This document shows positions 51,901 through 60,419 of a stretch of 64,000 nucleotides of DNA, piece by piece; positions within the stretch are counted from its first letter, which is position 1; each line of letters starts with the position of its first letter. The position numbers and the translations under genes are program-made. Origin of the DNA: Sinorhizobium chiapasense (lineage in GTDB: Bacteria; Pseudomonadota; Alphaproteobacteria; Rhizobiales; Rhizobiaceae); NCBI RefSeq assembly GCF_036488675.1, contig NZ_CP133148.1:186001-250000 (forward strand), given 5' to 3'. The notes under the pieces are model-generated. The model made no database searches, was not told where the DNA came from, and was given only the letters and a program-made list of their open reading frames with translations.

Positions 51901-53525
51901 TCGACGCCCATGCCGGCCCATTGAGAGCCGTTGCCCGAAAAGACGAACGCGACCTTTGCATCCTTCACCGGGGCTTCGCCCACTTCGCCGATGTCGGAGC
52001 GGGGCTTGTCCAGATGGCTGGCGATTGCACGCACGATATCTTCGGGGTGATCGCTGCGCGCCGCGAAGCGATGGCGCATATGGGTGCGGTTGGCGCCGGA
52101 GGCGGCGATCATCGCGCGCGTCTCTTCCTTCGACGCGCTCGCAAAGCTCGCCTTGTACTCCTTCAACAGGTTCTCGAGGCTCGACGCCGTGTGGGCGCTT
52201 GCCATGAACACGTGACCGGCCGACGAAGGCGCGGCTTTCTCTTCCTGTGCCGTTTCCGGATCGCTGATGACCACGTGCGCGTTGGCGCCGCCGAAGCCGA
52301 ACGAGTTGATGCCGGCAAGCCGTGCACGCTTGCCCTTGAGCAGTTCGATCGGGTTGGCGGTGACGCGAACGTTCAGTCCGTCGAAATCGATGTGTTCGTT
52401 CGGCGTATCGAAATGCAGCGACGCCGGCAGGTAGTTGTGCTCAAGCGCCAGGATGGCTTTCATCATGCCGAACAGACCGGAGGCCGGCTCGGTGTGACCG
52501 ATATTGGACTTGATGGAGCCGATCGGCACCGGCGCCCTGCGTTTGGCGCCAATGACGGTGCCGATGGACCATACTTCCGCCGGGTCGCCTACCTTTGTTC
52601 CGGTCCCGTGGCCCTCGACGAAGGCGACCTGGTTGGCGTCGATGCCGTTGCCTTCGTAAATGGCCCTGAGCAGATTGGCCTGCGCCTCGCGCGAAGGAAG
52701 CGAAATGCCATTGGTCCGGCCGGCGGAATTGACGCCGGTCGCCACGATCCTGGCGTAGCTGCGGTCGCGTTCGCGGCGCGCCCGGTCCGAGCGGCGCAGG
52801 ATGAAGACGACGCCGCCCTCGGCGCGCACATAGCCGGCGCCGTCGTTGTCATAGGCCCGGCAGAGGCCTTCCGGCGACAACATCCGCGCCTGGGCGAAGC
52901 CGACGAAGGGAAGGGGGTGGGCAAGAATATTGACGCCGCCGACGATCGCGGTGTCGATCTCGCCGGCGCTGAGAGCCCGCATCGCCTGATCGAGCGCCAC
53001 GAGCGAGGAGGAACAGGCGGTATCCACCGTCATGCTCGGCCCGCTCAACCCGAAGATGTGGGAGATGCGGTTTGAGACGATCGACAGCGTGTTGCCGGTC
53101 ATGAAATAGGGACCGGCGGCGGCCGGATCTTCGACCGTCAGGTTGGCGTGGTCGAGGCTCGACGCGCCGACATAGACGCCGACATTCTCGCCATGGAGGG
53201 ACGCCATGGAAATATTGGCGTCTTCAAGCGCGCGCCAGGCGAGCTGCAAGAGCACACGCTGCTGCGGGTCCATGTACATGGCTTCCCGCTGAGACATGCC
53301 AAAGACGGCCGGATCGAAATCATAGATTTGATCGAGCACACCGGCCGCAAAGGAATAGGTCTTGCCTTGCACGCCCATGACGGGATGCCAAAAGCGAGCC
53401 AAATCCCAGCGGTCCGAGGGAACACTGGATACGGTGCATTTGCCCTGCCGAAGAATCTTGAACAGCGCCTCCGGCGATTTCGCTCCGGGGGCAAGGCATG
53501 CACGCCCTATGATTTCAACAGTCAT
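45987..53525 (-). CDS. rkpA: Type I polyketide/fatty-acid synthase RkpA
   Basis: A 2512-aa single chain, the largest gene here. Order: ketosynthase (~1-425; active-site C171 in VDTACSSS, H306 in EGHGTGT, H344 in NIGH), acyltransferase (~525-825; GHSVGE with S617), dehydratase (H921 in HVVDGKPILPG), a methyltransferase-like segment (~1360-1560) lacking the SAM glycine motif, enoyl reductase (GLNFRDVMWAMG ~1809), ketoreductase (VVGGIGGFGLA ~2124) and acyl carrier domain (IGLDSLMAVEL, S2437). No thioesterase. It builds a reduced acyl chain for the K-antigen pathway; rkpG, translationally coupled, probably releases it. In S. meliloti this region was once reported as several genes (rkpA-F); here one frame is intact. 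Confidence 0.96.
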   Translation of the reverse strand: MTVEIIGRACLAPGAKSPEALFKILRQGKCTVSSVPSDRWDLARFWHPVMGVQGKTYSFAAGVLDQIYDFDPAVFGMSQREAMYMDPQQRVLLQLAWRALEDANISMASLHGENVGVYVGASSLDHANLTVEDPAAAGPYFMTGNTLSIVSNRISHIFGLSGPSMTVDTACSSSLVALDQAMRALSAGEIDTAIVGGVNILAHPLPFVGFAQARMLSPEGLCRAYDNDGAGYVRAEGGVVFILRRSDRARRERDRSYARIVATGVNSAGRTNGISLPSREAQANLLRAIYEGNGIDANQVAFVEGHGTGTKVGDPAEVWSIGTVIGAKRRAPVPIGSIKSNIGHTEPASGLFGMMKAILALEHNYLPASLHFDTPNEHIDFDGLNVRVTANPIELLKGKRARLAGINSFGFGGANAHVVISDPETAQEEKAAPSSAGHVFMASAHTASSLENLLKEYKASFASASKEETRAMIAASGANRTHMRHRFAARSDHPEDIVRAIASHLDKPRSDIGEVGEAPVKDAKVAFVFSGNGSQWAGMGVEAFRENLHFRQSFTSVSALFKFHSDIVLTDLLTDPELDKKLSDTKIAQPLLFAVQAALSDSLVAMGIKPAAVFGHSVGEIAAAYAAGALSLVDAVSIVAKRSLHQDLLAGQGTMAAAMLGEDAAQAFAQARGLNELCVAAVNAHNSVTMSGPAHEISAFRDAARKAKIPVQILDINYPFHHPVIDQAKQAFLSDIPDIAPRRTELTYLSTVTGAALEGTQLDPDYWWKNVREPVRFQAAAEAALELGCRLFIEISPRPILASYVKETIKQAAFPAAVVPTLLRDVGESGHDPISASMARAVAHGAAVDRPRVYGKRNAFVELPALPFEPVELRPAATTDSTDLFGRAARPYRLTGWRSDPNSGSWKNHVDAHLFPDLAEHVVDGKPILPGSGFIEVAVSAAQQYYGSDEVEITNMEIVRPLELNDSRIMELSTILSPETGDIEIRSRERLSEDDWTVHAVARSRKPVPGKNNASPSFAKMAKTASVDPAKAYDTAKQFGLDYGPSFQLLSKAVAYGDRVIEVELKAPNAAGHPLVTYSLHPISVDATFHGLVALFDRFTGDKGGAPYIPVRFGSVHVVNAGRPIARATIEIERVSANSIKARFHFFDKSGEAIAHFDDCRFRRTYLRKHKTLDGLSFHYETVLSETTPADAKRAAPMPSLLTAPAGGDDSVDNATLLFNAAIYRACQEIALKLARGGATIRGDALPGDFAFQCFLTSCLYVLEDAGLSEHQNGVWTVAREFSLPAVAEILGELYGERPDRAVEAVLINNAHAEALSRLDALFAAGPDGDHSPSFAGFISDATLDHQAVHSVASRQRMERVLGAAERALTAQTTGVPLRVVEFGSVSTGFTRRLADLAARHGANLVVAEPRDNAQRNLEIAFENDAHVRILKKSEFAAIAPFDLAVSASDNLYQLIEDEVALRTALRAMLREGGALAAAVSAPSVFGDFALGLSDGWFARSQTAEFPIGNLAAVSHWQKCLSDLGLRDIDVADHECAHGNIILLEARGATATTTSGEPVQENKAVSGPYLIIQVEGTPHDTASMPGHAVPVSLVGDIAVDVATLQTALGTMGENPVRAVLVSPATGRAGETDSASLQTYVLALSAFAEALRQHLAGADASVDDRARLVLVAPGGAPVTSDASGVALSGVNSGLWAFARVLQNEYEFLDVHSLDLGGPDKASLEDGIASALPLLTVSGSNREWLLDKATGLLSEIRAVPGPAVRTEGKTSAFAAATIRQRVSSQVASIAWEEADVPQAGRGEIVVAVAATGLNFRDVMWAMGLLPEEALEDGFAGATIGMELSGHVMAVGEGVDDLAVGDAVMAIASSAFSTHAVVSRAGVAKLPRTISPVAAATVPVAFLTAYYAMVELGRIQAGETILIHGAAGGVGLAALQVAKLKGAKVIATAGTREKRRFLAMLGADHVFDSRSLGFVNDVRAVTGGEGVDLVLNSLFAEAMEQSLALVKPFGRFLELGKRDYYADSKIGLRPFRRNVSYFGIDADQLLVNAPALTKRIFMEIGALFEEGKLTPLPYRAFDFDEIGNAFRLMQNAGHIGKIVVLPPVAGKHEIAVKTHKGVKVDADGVHLVVGGIGGFGLAAANWLVEKGARRIALCSRRGQADAETSAVLAHWKKAGVSASLHACDITDAAAVDGLLATLRAEVPLRSVVHAAMVLDDALISNLNRERNRPVIDTKAKGAAILDRLTRNDQLDNFILFSSATTLVGNPGQANYVAANGYLEGLARARRAEGLAGLAVGFGAIADAGYLVQNTDVNDLLAKRIGKTALKAQVALDMVESHMASDPGTVDAAVVMISEIDWTAARNLPVARNALFEVILRSADQHSSGAEGAKMDLVAMIEGKSPQEAEDILFDLVAGEIAAILRVSKDTVTRGKILKEIGLDSLMAVELGMSFQQNTGFDMPLSGVADNTTVGDVARKLYEKVSKRDQGNDGEAADDRLVSELAQRHVGADREKALSQ

Positions 53526-53938
53526 GTATGATCGAACGCTCTAAACTGCCGTTAAAATTGTCCTAGCCAATTGCCGTGCCAAACGTAAATTGCAATTGGC
53601 GAGAGTACCGATTTGTTATTTTCCCCGATTTTATTCGTCTAGCCGTCCCCGCTGTATTAGTGAGCTTTTAACTCAAAGTACCTAGCTTTCAACCCCAAAG
53701 GCTTAGATACACAGGTTGCAAGGCCCCTTCCAGACAATTACCGCGACGGATCGTAAACAATGTCGAGGAGGTATGACCGGAAAGGCGCAGTGCTGAATAT
53801 TTTAGTTGCCTGGTGGTGAGGTGGCTTGTTGTGGCACGGCGATTGTGCTTTGCAGTGACCGGCGGATTCCCTGCCGGGAAAACATACGGCGCAGATCTGT
53901 AAGCAGAGTCATCGCTGTGCCGAATACGGAGTATCGTA
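53526..53938. promoter_or_regulatory. Intergenic region between divergent rkpA and rkpU
   Basis: 413 bp with lower GC than its surroundings. It must hold promoters for both directions. CAATTGCCGTGCC..AATTGCAATTGG near 53568-53603 gives nested AATTG inverted repeats. No repeat unit or gene was recognised. GGAGGTATGACC at 53768 looks like a ribosome binding site with ATG, but the frame is short and non-homologous. Confidence 0.4.
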
Positions 53939-55126
53939 GTGAAACGAGTGACTGCCCTTCTGCTTTGCACCGCGCTTGCGGGATGTCAGGCCGTGCCGGG
54001 AGAAGGACCTCTGACAACCGATATCGTTGCGGATGCCGGCCAGTCCGGTGCGCAGATCGGCAGGAAGAATGCGACCGTCTTTGACATTGTCGACGTTGAT
54101 GGCCAATCGGCACGATTGGTCTCGGACTATGTTTCCACGACGCTCAGCCGGCGCTTCGGCATTGGCGGTGGCGTCGGGCAGGTGGTCATCGGCGTCGGCG
54201 ACCAGCTGAAAATATCGATCTTCGAGGCGGGCAGCGACGGGCTGTTTTCCACAACGGAATCGAAGCAGACCAACATCGATCTGGTTGTCCAGCCTGATGG
54301 CAAGGCGGCCATTCCCTATGTCGGTCCGGTTCGCTTTGCCGGCCTGACGCTGGAACAGGCGCGACAGGCAATTCTCGAAGCACTGAAGCAGAAGGCCGTG
54401 GAGCCCGATGTCATCGTGACCAGCACGTCCACGGCATCGCGCATCGTCACCGTCTCCGGCGCGGTCGGCCGTCCGTCGGTCGTGCCGTTGAACCTCGTCA
54501 GCGAGTCGATCAACGAGGTCATCGCCAAGGCCGGCGGTCCGTCGGCGCAGCCTTACGAGACCTATGTAACGCTTGTGCGCGGCAAGAAGACCGGAACGGT
54601 CCTGTTGAAGTCGATCATCGAAAACCCGTCGGAAAATATTCACGTCAAGCCGGGCGACCAGGTCTTCGTGACCCGCGATCCGCGCACGTTCACGATCCTT
54701 GGCCAGGTCAGGGCAAACCAGCGCGTCGAGTTCGGCGCCAATGATCTGAACCTGCTCGAAGCCGTGGCGCTCGCGGGCGGTGGTGCCGACCGGACGGTCG
54801 ATGCAAAGGGTTATTTCGTCTTCCGTTACGAAGAGCCAGACATCGTGATGAGCCTGCTCGGAAGAGAGCGATTCAACACGATGCTGAGCAAGGGCATGAA
54901 GCCCGACAGCGTCGGGCGCTATCCGATCGTCTATCGTTTCAATATGACCAATCCGGATAGCCTGATCGTCGGGCAGACCTTCCCGATCAAGAATCGCGAT
55001 GTGATCTATGCTTCGCGTCATCCTTCCGTCGATATTGCGAAATTCCTCGACTTCGTGGCTCGCCCGATCGGCATCGCGAATACGGGCATCAACATCGCGG
55101 ACAACCTGGACGATCTGCAGAACTGA
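53939..55126 (+). CDS. rkpU: Polysaccharide export protein RkpU (Wza/KpsD-type)
   Basis: A 395-aa outer-membrane auxiliary protein. A lipoprotein signal (MKRVTALLLCTALAGC, lipobox LAGC, C16) precedes the Poly_export domain (VIGVGDQLKISIFEAG..DLVVQPDGKAAIPYVGPVRFAGLTLEQARQAI), two SLBB-like repeats (VSGAVGRPSVVPL; ILGQVRANQRVEF) and a C-terminal helix. It should form the outer-membrane pore for capsule release. The start is GTG with CGGAG seven nucleotides upstream. It is divergent from rkpA, as in the known rkp-1 locus. Confidence 0.93.
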   Translation: MKRVTALLLCTALAGCQAVPGEGPLTTDIVADAGQSGAQIGRKNATVFDIVDVDGQSARLVSDYVSTTLSRRFGIGGGVGQVVIGVGDQLKISIFEAGSDGLFSTTESKQTNIDLVVQPDGKAAIPYVGPVRFAGLTLEQARQAILEALKQKAVEPDVIVTSTSTASRIVTVSGAVGRPSVVPLNLVSESINEVIAKAGGPSAQPYETYVTLVRGKKTGTVLLKSIIENPSENIHVKPGDQVFVTRDPRTFTILGQVRANQRVEFGANDLNLLEAVALAGGGADRTVDAKGYFVFRYEEPDIVMSLLGRERFNTMLSKGMKPDSVGRYPIVYRFNMTNPDSLIVGQTFPIKNRDVIYASRHPSVDIAKFLDFVARPIGIANTGINIADNLDDLQN

Positions 55127-55242
55127 CGAAGCTTGGCGTCGAGCAAACCCGCTTGCTGCCAGGCCAATTCTGTGATTGATCTTCGGTTTAAATCGATTTT
55201 GTTGATGGTCGGTGCGGTCCGGCTGGATCGCGAGGAGGGCCC

Positions 55243-55842
55243 ATGGCTGAAGAAGCCTTGATCGTCATCGATGTGCAGAACGATTTCTGCCCCGGCGGCG
55301 CCCTTGCCGTTGCCGGCGGCGATGAAATCGTGCCTATCGTCAATCGCCTCATCCAGCAGTCGGCCCATGTCATCCTCACGCAGGACTGGCATCCCGCCGG
55401 CCATTCCAGTTTCGCATCGAGCCATCCCGGCAAGGCGCCCTTTGCCACGGTTACAATGCCGTACGGCGAGCAGACGCTCTGGCCCGATCATTGCGTTCAG
55501 GGCAGCCCGGGCGCTGAATTCCATCCGGATCTTGAATGGACGACGGCAGAGCTGGTGGTCCGCAAAGGATTCCGCACCGAGATCGACAGTTATTCCGCTT
55601 TTTTCGAGAACGATCACCGGACCCCTACCGGCCTGGCCGGCTACCTGCGCGAGCGTGGCATCTCCAAGGTATCGCTCTGTGGTCTTGCGACCGACTTCTG
55701 CGTCGCCTTTTCGGCGCTCGATGCGGTCGCCCAGGGTTTTTCGACCTCCGTTGTGCTCGGCGCTTGCCGCGGCATCGATCTGAACGGATCACTCGCGACA
55801 ATGACGCGGCGCATGCGCGATGCGGGCGTTAAGCTGATCTAG
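55243..55842 (+). CDS. pncA: Nicotinamidase
   Basis: Hydrolyses nicotinamide to nicotinate in NAD salvage. The 199-aa cysteine hydrolase has the catalytic triad D10 (VIDVQNDF), K108 (VVRKGF) and C153 (GLATDFCV), and metal ligands D48-H50-H54 (QDWHPAGH). PDHCVQGSPG and the cis-peptide region before C153 are typical. GAGGAGGG precedes the ATG. With pncB nearby on the same strand, this forms a salvage pair, though two other features lie between them. Confidence 0.95.
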   Translation: MAEEALIVIDVQNDFCPGGALAVAGGDEIVPIVNRLIQQSAHVILTQDWHPAGHSSFASSHPGKAPFATVTMPYGEQTLWPDHCVQGSPGAEFHPDLEWTTAELVVRKGFRTEIDSYSAFFENDHRTPTGLAGYLRERGISKVSLCGLATDFCVAFSALDAVAQGFSTSVVLGACRGIDLNGSLATMTRRMRDAGVKLI

Positions 55843-55912
55843 GGAGGAACGTTCTGCCCCCGTTCATCATTGAAGCTCTACAATTGCACCTCATGACGAG
55901 AGGAGCTCCAAG

Positions 55913-56275
55913 ATGGCAGGTACAGGGGTTAGGCATTTTCTCGCCGCCGCGATAGTCGCCATGTCGATGGCACCGACGGCCGGTTTTTCTCAAGACTTCG
56001 AACTCTACATCGGTCCCAACGGCCCTGGTTATTACGACGACTATCGCCCACGATACTATGATGAGTATGGACCGCGGCGATATTATCGCGAGCGCTATCG
56101 TGAGGGATATCAATGCACCAAGCGCCAGGCGCTCTATCTGTCTCGGCAATATCTCCGGAGCCCCAGGATAGGGCGAACGACGAGATACTCCATCGAGGTG
56201 AGGGGGACAGGGCGTAGGGGAGAGCGCAATCGCGTAATTTTTGCAAACGAGCCCGGATGCCCACGGATAGACTAA
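55913..56275 (+). CDS. Hypothetical secreted Tyr/Arg-rich protein
   Basis: A 120-aa protein with signal peptide (MAGTGVRHFLAAAIVAMSMAPTAGFS, cleavage before QDFELY) and a tyrosine/arginine/aspartate-rich segment (GYYDDYRPRYYDEYGPRRYYRERYREGY). The second half contains two cysteines (QCTKRQAL, PGCPRID). Proteins of this composition are common in rhizobia under labels such as 'antifreeze' or hypothetical, with no shown function. GAGAGGAGCTCCAAG precedes the ATG. Confidence 0.7.
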   Translation: MAGTGVRHFLAAAIVAMSMAPTAGFSQDFELYIGPNGPGYYDDYRPRYYDEYGPRRYYRERYREGYQCTKRQALYLSRQYLRSPRIGRTTRYSIEVRGTGRRGERNRVIFANEPGCPRID

Positions 56276-56398
56276 AATCCGCACGAGGAGTCAAACGGGC
56301 GCGGCGCGGCGATCAGTTCGTGATCACCGACTTGCCGTTAAGCGTGGACGTGCGTGTGCATCGGTCGCAGTTCACCAAATCGTACCGTCTTAGTTGAA

Positions 56399-56505
56399 CT
56401 AGAGCGCCGTGCGTTCAAGTGAACGCACAAAGGACGCTCTAGCACTTTGATTCTAGAGCATCCTATCCGCTTTCAGTGATTCCACTTGAAAGCGGGATGC
56501 TCTAG
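56399..56505 (-). repeat. RIME unit nearly identical to 711-817
   Basis: The reverse complement of 711-817 with one difference (GGATAGG versus GGATAAG). Ends in CTAGAGC like its partner, unlike the CTACAGC group. Confidence 0.92.
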
Positions 56506-56585
56506 TCGCCGGAAGCGCGATCGTTCGGAATTTGCGAAACCGATCGTGATGGCCTCCTCCTTGGCCGAGTCCACGACGGCGCCAG

Positions 56586-56678
56586 GTGTCTTGCAGACGC
56601 ACAAGGGTCGCTGTAGCACTTTGAATTGCTGCATGTTTTTATCGTTGAATCGGCTTCGATATAAGGAAGCCTGCAGCG
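56586..56678 (-). repeat. RIME type A repeat (reverse, degenerate)
   Basis: GTGTCTTGCAGACGCACAAGGGTCGCTGTAGCACTTTGAATTGCTGCATGTTTTTATCG..CGATATAAGGAAGCCTGCAGC. Together with 56399-56505 it occupies much of the 428-bp gap before pncB; the remaining ~80 nt show nothing recognisable. Confidence 0.75.
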
Positions 56679-56704
56679 GTGACCCGGAAGGAGCGTAATC
56701 GCAG

Positions 56705-58009
56705 ATGCCAAAGACCGATATCGCACGGCGGGTCTATAACCATACCTGGAAGCTCGATCCGATCATCCGCAGCCTTTTGGACACGGATTTCTACAAGCTC
56801 CTGATGTTGCAGATGATCTGGCAGCTCTATCCGGACGTCGACGCGACCTTTTCGCTGATCAACCGCACCAAGACCGTGCGCCTTGCCGAGGAGATCGACG
56901 AGCAGGAGCTGCGCGATCAGCTCGACCACGCGCGGACGCTGCGTTTCAGCAAGAAAGAGATGATCTGGCTCGCCGGTAACACGTTCTACGGGCGCAAGCA
57001 GATCTTCTCGCCGGAATTCCTCGCCTGGCTCGCCAAGTTCCAACTGCCCGAATACGAGTTGTCGCGCCGCGACGGCCAGTTCGAACTGATCTTTCGCGGC
57101 CGCTGGGTCGAAACGACGATGTGGGAGATTCCGGCGCTGGCGATCATCAACGAGTTGCGTTCGCGCGCCGCGATGAAAGGCCTCGGCCCCTTCACGCTCG
57201 ACGTGCTCTATGCGCGCGCCAAGGCCAAGATGTGGTCGAAGGTCGAGCAGCTCAGGCAATATCCCGACCTGCGCATTTCCGATTTCGGCACGCGCCGCCG
57301 GCACAGCTTTCTTTGGCAGCGGTGGTGCGTCGAGGCACTGAAGGAGGGGATCGGCGGCTCGTTTTCCGGTTCCAGCAACGTGCTGCTTGCCATGGACACC
57401 GACCTCGAGGCGCTCGGCACCAACGCGCACGAGCTGCCTATGGTGGCGGCGGCGCTCGCGCGCAACGACGAGGAGCTTGCCGCAGCGCCCTACAAGGTCC
57501 TGCAGGACTGGAACCGGCTCTATGGCGGCAATCTGTTGATCGTGCTGCCGGACTCCTTCGGGACCGCGGCATTCCTGCGCGACGCGCCGGATTGGGTGGC
57601 GGACTGGACGGGCTTTCGACCGGATAGCGCGCCGCCGATCGAAGGCGGCGAGAAGATCATCGCCTGGTGGATGAAGATGGGCCGCGATCCGCGAGAAAAG
57701 CTGCTGATCTTCTCCGACGGGCTGGACGTCGACACGATCATCAAGACCTATCGCCATTTCGAGGGTCGCGTGCGCATGAGTTTCGGCTGGGGAACCAACC
57801 TCACCAACGATTTCGCCGGCTGCGCGCCGACGGAAATCAGCGGCCTCAACCCGATATCGATCGTGTGCAAAGTCAGCGAAGCCAATGGCCGGCCCGCAGT
57901 CAAGCTTTCCGACAATCCGCGCAAGGCGACTGGAGATCCCAAGGAAGTGCAGCGCTATCTGAAATTCTTCGGAACCGAGGATTTCGTCGAGCAGACAGTC
58001 AAGGTCTGA
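56705..58009 (+). CDS. pncB: Nicotinate phosphoribosyltransferase
   Basis: Makes nicotinate mononucleotide from nicotinate and PRPP, the step after PncA. The 434-aa length is normal for the bacterial PncB group. Motifs: [38 protein letters not shown], the regulatory histidine region [20 protein letters not shown] and [23 protein letters not shown] lies upstream. A hairpin follows the stop. Confidence 0.96.
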   Translation: MPKTDIARRVYNHTWKLDPIIRSLLDTDFYKLLMLQMIWQLYPDVDATFSLINRTKTVRLAEEIDEQELRDQLDHARTLRFSKKEMIWLAGNTFYGRKQIFSPEFLAWLAKFQLPEYELSRRDGQFELIFRGRWVETTMWEIPALAIINELRSRAAMKGLGPFTLDVLYARAKAKMWSKVEQLRQYPDLRISDFGTRRRHSFLWQRWCVEALKEGIGGSFSGSSNVLLAMDTDLEALGTNAHELPMVAAALARNDEELAAAPYKVLQDWNRLYGGNLLIVLPDSFGTAAFLRDAPDWVADWTGFRPDSAPPIEGGEKIIAWWMKMGRDPREKLLIFSDGLDVDTIIKTYRHFEGRVRMSFGWGTNLTNDFAGCAPTEISGLNPISIVCKVSEANGRPAVKLSDNPRKATGDPKEVQRYLKFFGTEDFVEQTVKV

Positions 58010-58026
58010 ACTCGCCCCATAAAAAA

Positions 58027-58048
58027 GAAACCGGCAAGCGCCGGTTTC
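58027..58048 (-). terminator. Intrinsic terminator between pncB and the chemoreceptor gene
   Basis: GAAACCGGC and GCCGGTTTC form a 9-bp stem with AAGC loop. On the minus strand it is followed directly by TTTTTT, so it mainly terminates the chemoreceptor transcript; on the plus strand the T-run is absent but the hairpin follows pncB by 17 nt. Confidence 0.8.
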
Positions 58049-58133
58049 AAGAAGGGGATTGCGATTGTCCATCATCGCATTGTCAGATCTAGCAATAGAA
58101 TCTTAAGCTTGCGTTAAGGTCGACGTGGGGCCA

Positions 58134-60419
58134 TCACGCGCGCCGAACGAATTGGACATCGGCGTCAGCACGGTTACCGATCTCGGCAGGCTGGTCGAAG
58201 GCTATGCGAAACTGCGAGACGAGCTCCGAGAGGCCGGACGCCTCGTTCGAAAGCCGATGCGTCATCGCCGTGCTTTCTTCGACCATCGCGTTGTTTTGCT
58301 GTGTCATGCGGTCGAGCTCACGTACGGTCTCGTTGACGTCCTGAAGGCCGCTCACCTGGGCGCGCGCATCGGCGGCGATCTCAGATATCTGGTCGTTGAT
58401 GGCGTGGATTTGTCCGGAGATCCGGCTGAGTGCGTCGCCCGCTGCCCTCACGAGCGACACGCCATTCGCCACCTCGTCCGCAGAGGCTGTGATGATGGTC
58501 TTGATTTCGCGCGCTGCGACGGCGGATTTCTGCGCGAGCTCCCGCACTTCGTGTGCGACAACCGCGAACCCCTTGCCTGCCTCACCGGCACGTGCGGCTT
58601 CGACGCCGGCATTCAGCGCCAAGAGATTGGTCTGGAAGGCAATGTCGTTGATCGTCCCGATGATCTGTGAAATCGAATGCGAGGCAGCTTCGATCCTGCC
58701 CATGGCGTCAACCGCATCGTTCACGACATTGCTGGACTGGTCGGAACTGTCCTTCGCAGCGGCTGCGATCTGCGTCGCGGAAGTGGCGTGTTCGGCGGTG
58801 CGTCGTACTGTAAGCGTGATGGTGCCGAGTGCCGCCGCTGCTTGCTCCAACGACAGCGCCTGATGCTCCGTGCGCTTTGCAAGCTGGTCCACTGCGTCAC
58901 GCATTTCACCGGTGTCGCCGTGAATGTGGGCGATTCTCGTCTTTACGTCGCGGAGCGTGAGCGACAGGCGGTCGAGAGACATGTTGTAATCCAGGCGCAG
59001 GCGATCGAGTCCTTCGACGAATGGCTGGTCTAAGCAGGTGGTGAGGTCGCCAAGCGAAAGCCGTTCGAGCCCTGCCGCCAGCTCGTCGACTGCTTTGCCG
59101 ATGTGACGGGCCTCCTCCATCCGCGCGACATCGCGTGCCCGTCGCTCGTCCTCCATCGATGTCCGCGTATCTTCCGCCGCCTTCTCGAGGCGCACCCGGT
59201 CAATCGCCGCATCGCGGAAGACCACGACGGAGCGGGCCATGTCGCCGATTTCGTCCTTGCGCTCCTGGCCCGTGCAGGCGATCGCTGTATCTCCACCGGC
59301 GAGCCGGTTCATATCCTTCACCAGGGCCGAGATCGGTTTTGTCAGGCGGCGCGAATACCAGATTGCGGTGACGATCGCGGCAATCAGGACCATGAAAGCT
59401 GACAGCAATGTCCAGTTGCGCAGCGCCGTCACCGCCGCAAAAGCCTCGCGGGAGGTCATGACGGCTGCGACAGTCCAGCGGGTGCCGAAGGCATCGAGGG
59501 CGGTCGCCGCCATCCGTGCTTCTTCGCCGCGGAAATCCGAAAGCGCGCTGCTGGCGATCCCGTCGCTTTCGGTGACTGCCGGTCGGTCCACCCGCGCTCT
59601 CAGCATGTCGTTTTCGGTCGTCCTGATGCTGTCCGTCAGGAAGAAGCCGTTATCGTCGAGCAGGATCGTCTCGCCGGTTTCGCCGAGGCCGGTCGTGTTG
59701 CCGACGATTTGGCCGATCATTGCGTCGGGCATTTCGAGCACGAGTGCACCGATCTTGCCGTCTAGGGACGCGATCGGAATGGCAATGAAGGCCGACGGTC
59801 TCTTGCCAAGCGGGCCGTAGGTCTCGTAGGAGGCGAAGGCAAGGCTGTTCTTGTCGGTACCTTCGGCGGTCGCCTTGAAGATGCGGCCAAGTCCTGTGTC
59901 TTTCCACGACGCCTGCGAGAGACTGACGGCGAAGTTGCCCTTCTTGTTCAGCGTATAGACCACGTCGCCATTGAGATTGACGAGCAGAACATCCCTGTAA
60001 CCGTGCTCCTCGGCGAACCGTCGGAAGAATGGATGGTAGCGGCCGTGCAGGTCGTCATATTTGTCCTTTCCGGCAGAGCTGAGCAGTGCCCGCTTGTACT
60101 CCGCGTTGGGGTTCGCCGTCGCGTAGCGCCGCGCAAGTTCGCCTGCAGCATCGTTGCCGATCCCGGCCATTGCACTGTTGAGATCGCTCAATGCCTTCGC
60201 GACCGTTTTTTGCGCCTGCAGATTGCGCAGGTCGTTTTCGATCGTCGTCAGGTAATGGCGCAATTCGTTGCGTCGGGCATCCGCCAGCGCTTCGAGTTTC
60301 TCGACGGCCGCTTGAGCGGACATGCTGCCGCTGACGGTGAGGCTGGCAAGGCTGGTGGCGGCGATGGAAAGGACGGCCAGACCCGCCGCTGCGAGCGGAA
60401 GCTTCACGGATAAACGCAT
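58134..60419 (-). CDS. Methyl-accepting chemotaxis protein
   Basis: A 761-aa transmembrane chemoreceptor. TM1 is near residues 5-28 ([21 protein letters not shown]), followed by a ~300-residue periplasmic sensor, probably of the double Cache type ([33 protein letters not shown]). TM2 ([20 protein letters not shown]), a HAMP domain ([18 protein letters not shown]) and a C-terminal signalling domain with hairpin tip [33 protein letters not shown] follow. No CheR-binding pentapeptide is visible at the C-terminus (FVRRA). The ligand is unknown. The ATG at 60419 starts TM1 properly; the longer frame to 60500 does not. Confidence 0.93.
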   Translation of the reverse strand: MRLSVKLPLAAAGLAVLSIAATSLASLTVSGSMSAQAAVEKLEALADARRNELRHYLTTIENDLRNLQAQKTVAKALSDLNSAMAGIGNDAAGELARRYATANPNAEYKRALLSSAGKDKYDDLHGRYHPFFRRFAEEHGYRDVLLVNLNGDVVYTLNKKGNFAVSLSQASWKDTGLGRIFKATAEGTDKNSLAFASYETYGPLGKRPSAFIAIPIASLDGKIGALVLEMPDAMIGQIVGNTTGLGETGETILLDDNGFFLTDSIRTTENDMLRARVDRPAVTESDGIASSALSDFRGEEARMAATALDAFGTRWTVAAVMTSREAFAAVTALRNWTLLSAFMVLIAAIVTAIWYSRRLTKPISALVKDMNRLAGGDTAIACTGQERKDEIGDMARSVVVFRDAAIDRVRLEKAAEDTRTSMEDERRARDVARMEEARHIGKAVDELAAGLERLSLGDLTTCLDQPFVEGLDRLRLDYNMSLDRLSLTLRDVKTRIAHIHGDTGEMRDAVDQLAKRTEHQALSLEQAAAALGTITLTVRRTAEHATSATQIAAAAKDSSDQSSNVVNDAVDAMGRIEAASHSISQIIGTINDIAFQTNLLALNAGVEAARAGEAGKGFAVVAHEVRELAQKSAVAAREIKTIITASADEVANGVSLVRAAGDALSRISGQIHAINDQISEIAADARAQVSGLQDVNETVRELDRMTQQNNAMVEESTAMTHRLSNEASGLSELVSQFRIAFDQPAEIGNRADADVQFVRRA

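Noticed and set aside
46524..53075. Several long plus-strand frames opposite rkpA
   Set aside because: All lie inside the continuous RkpA frame whose domain order is intact.
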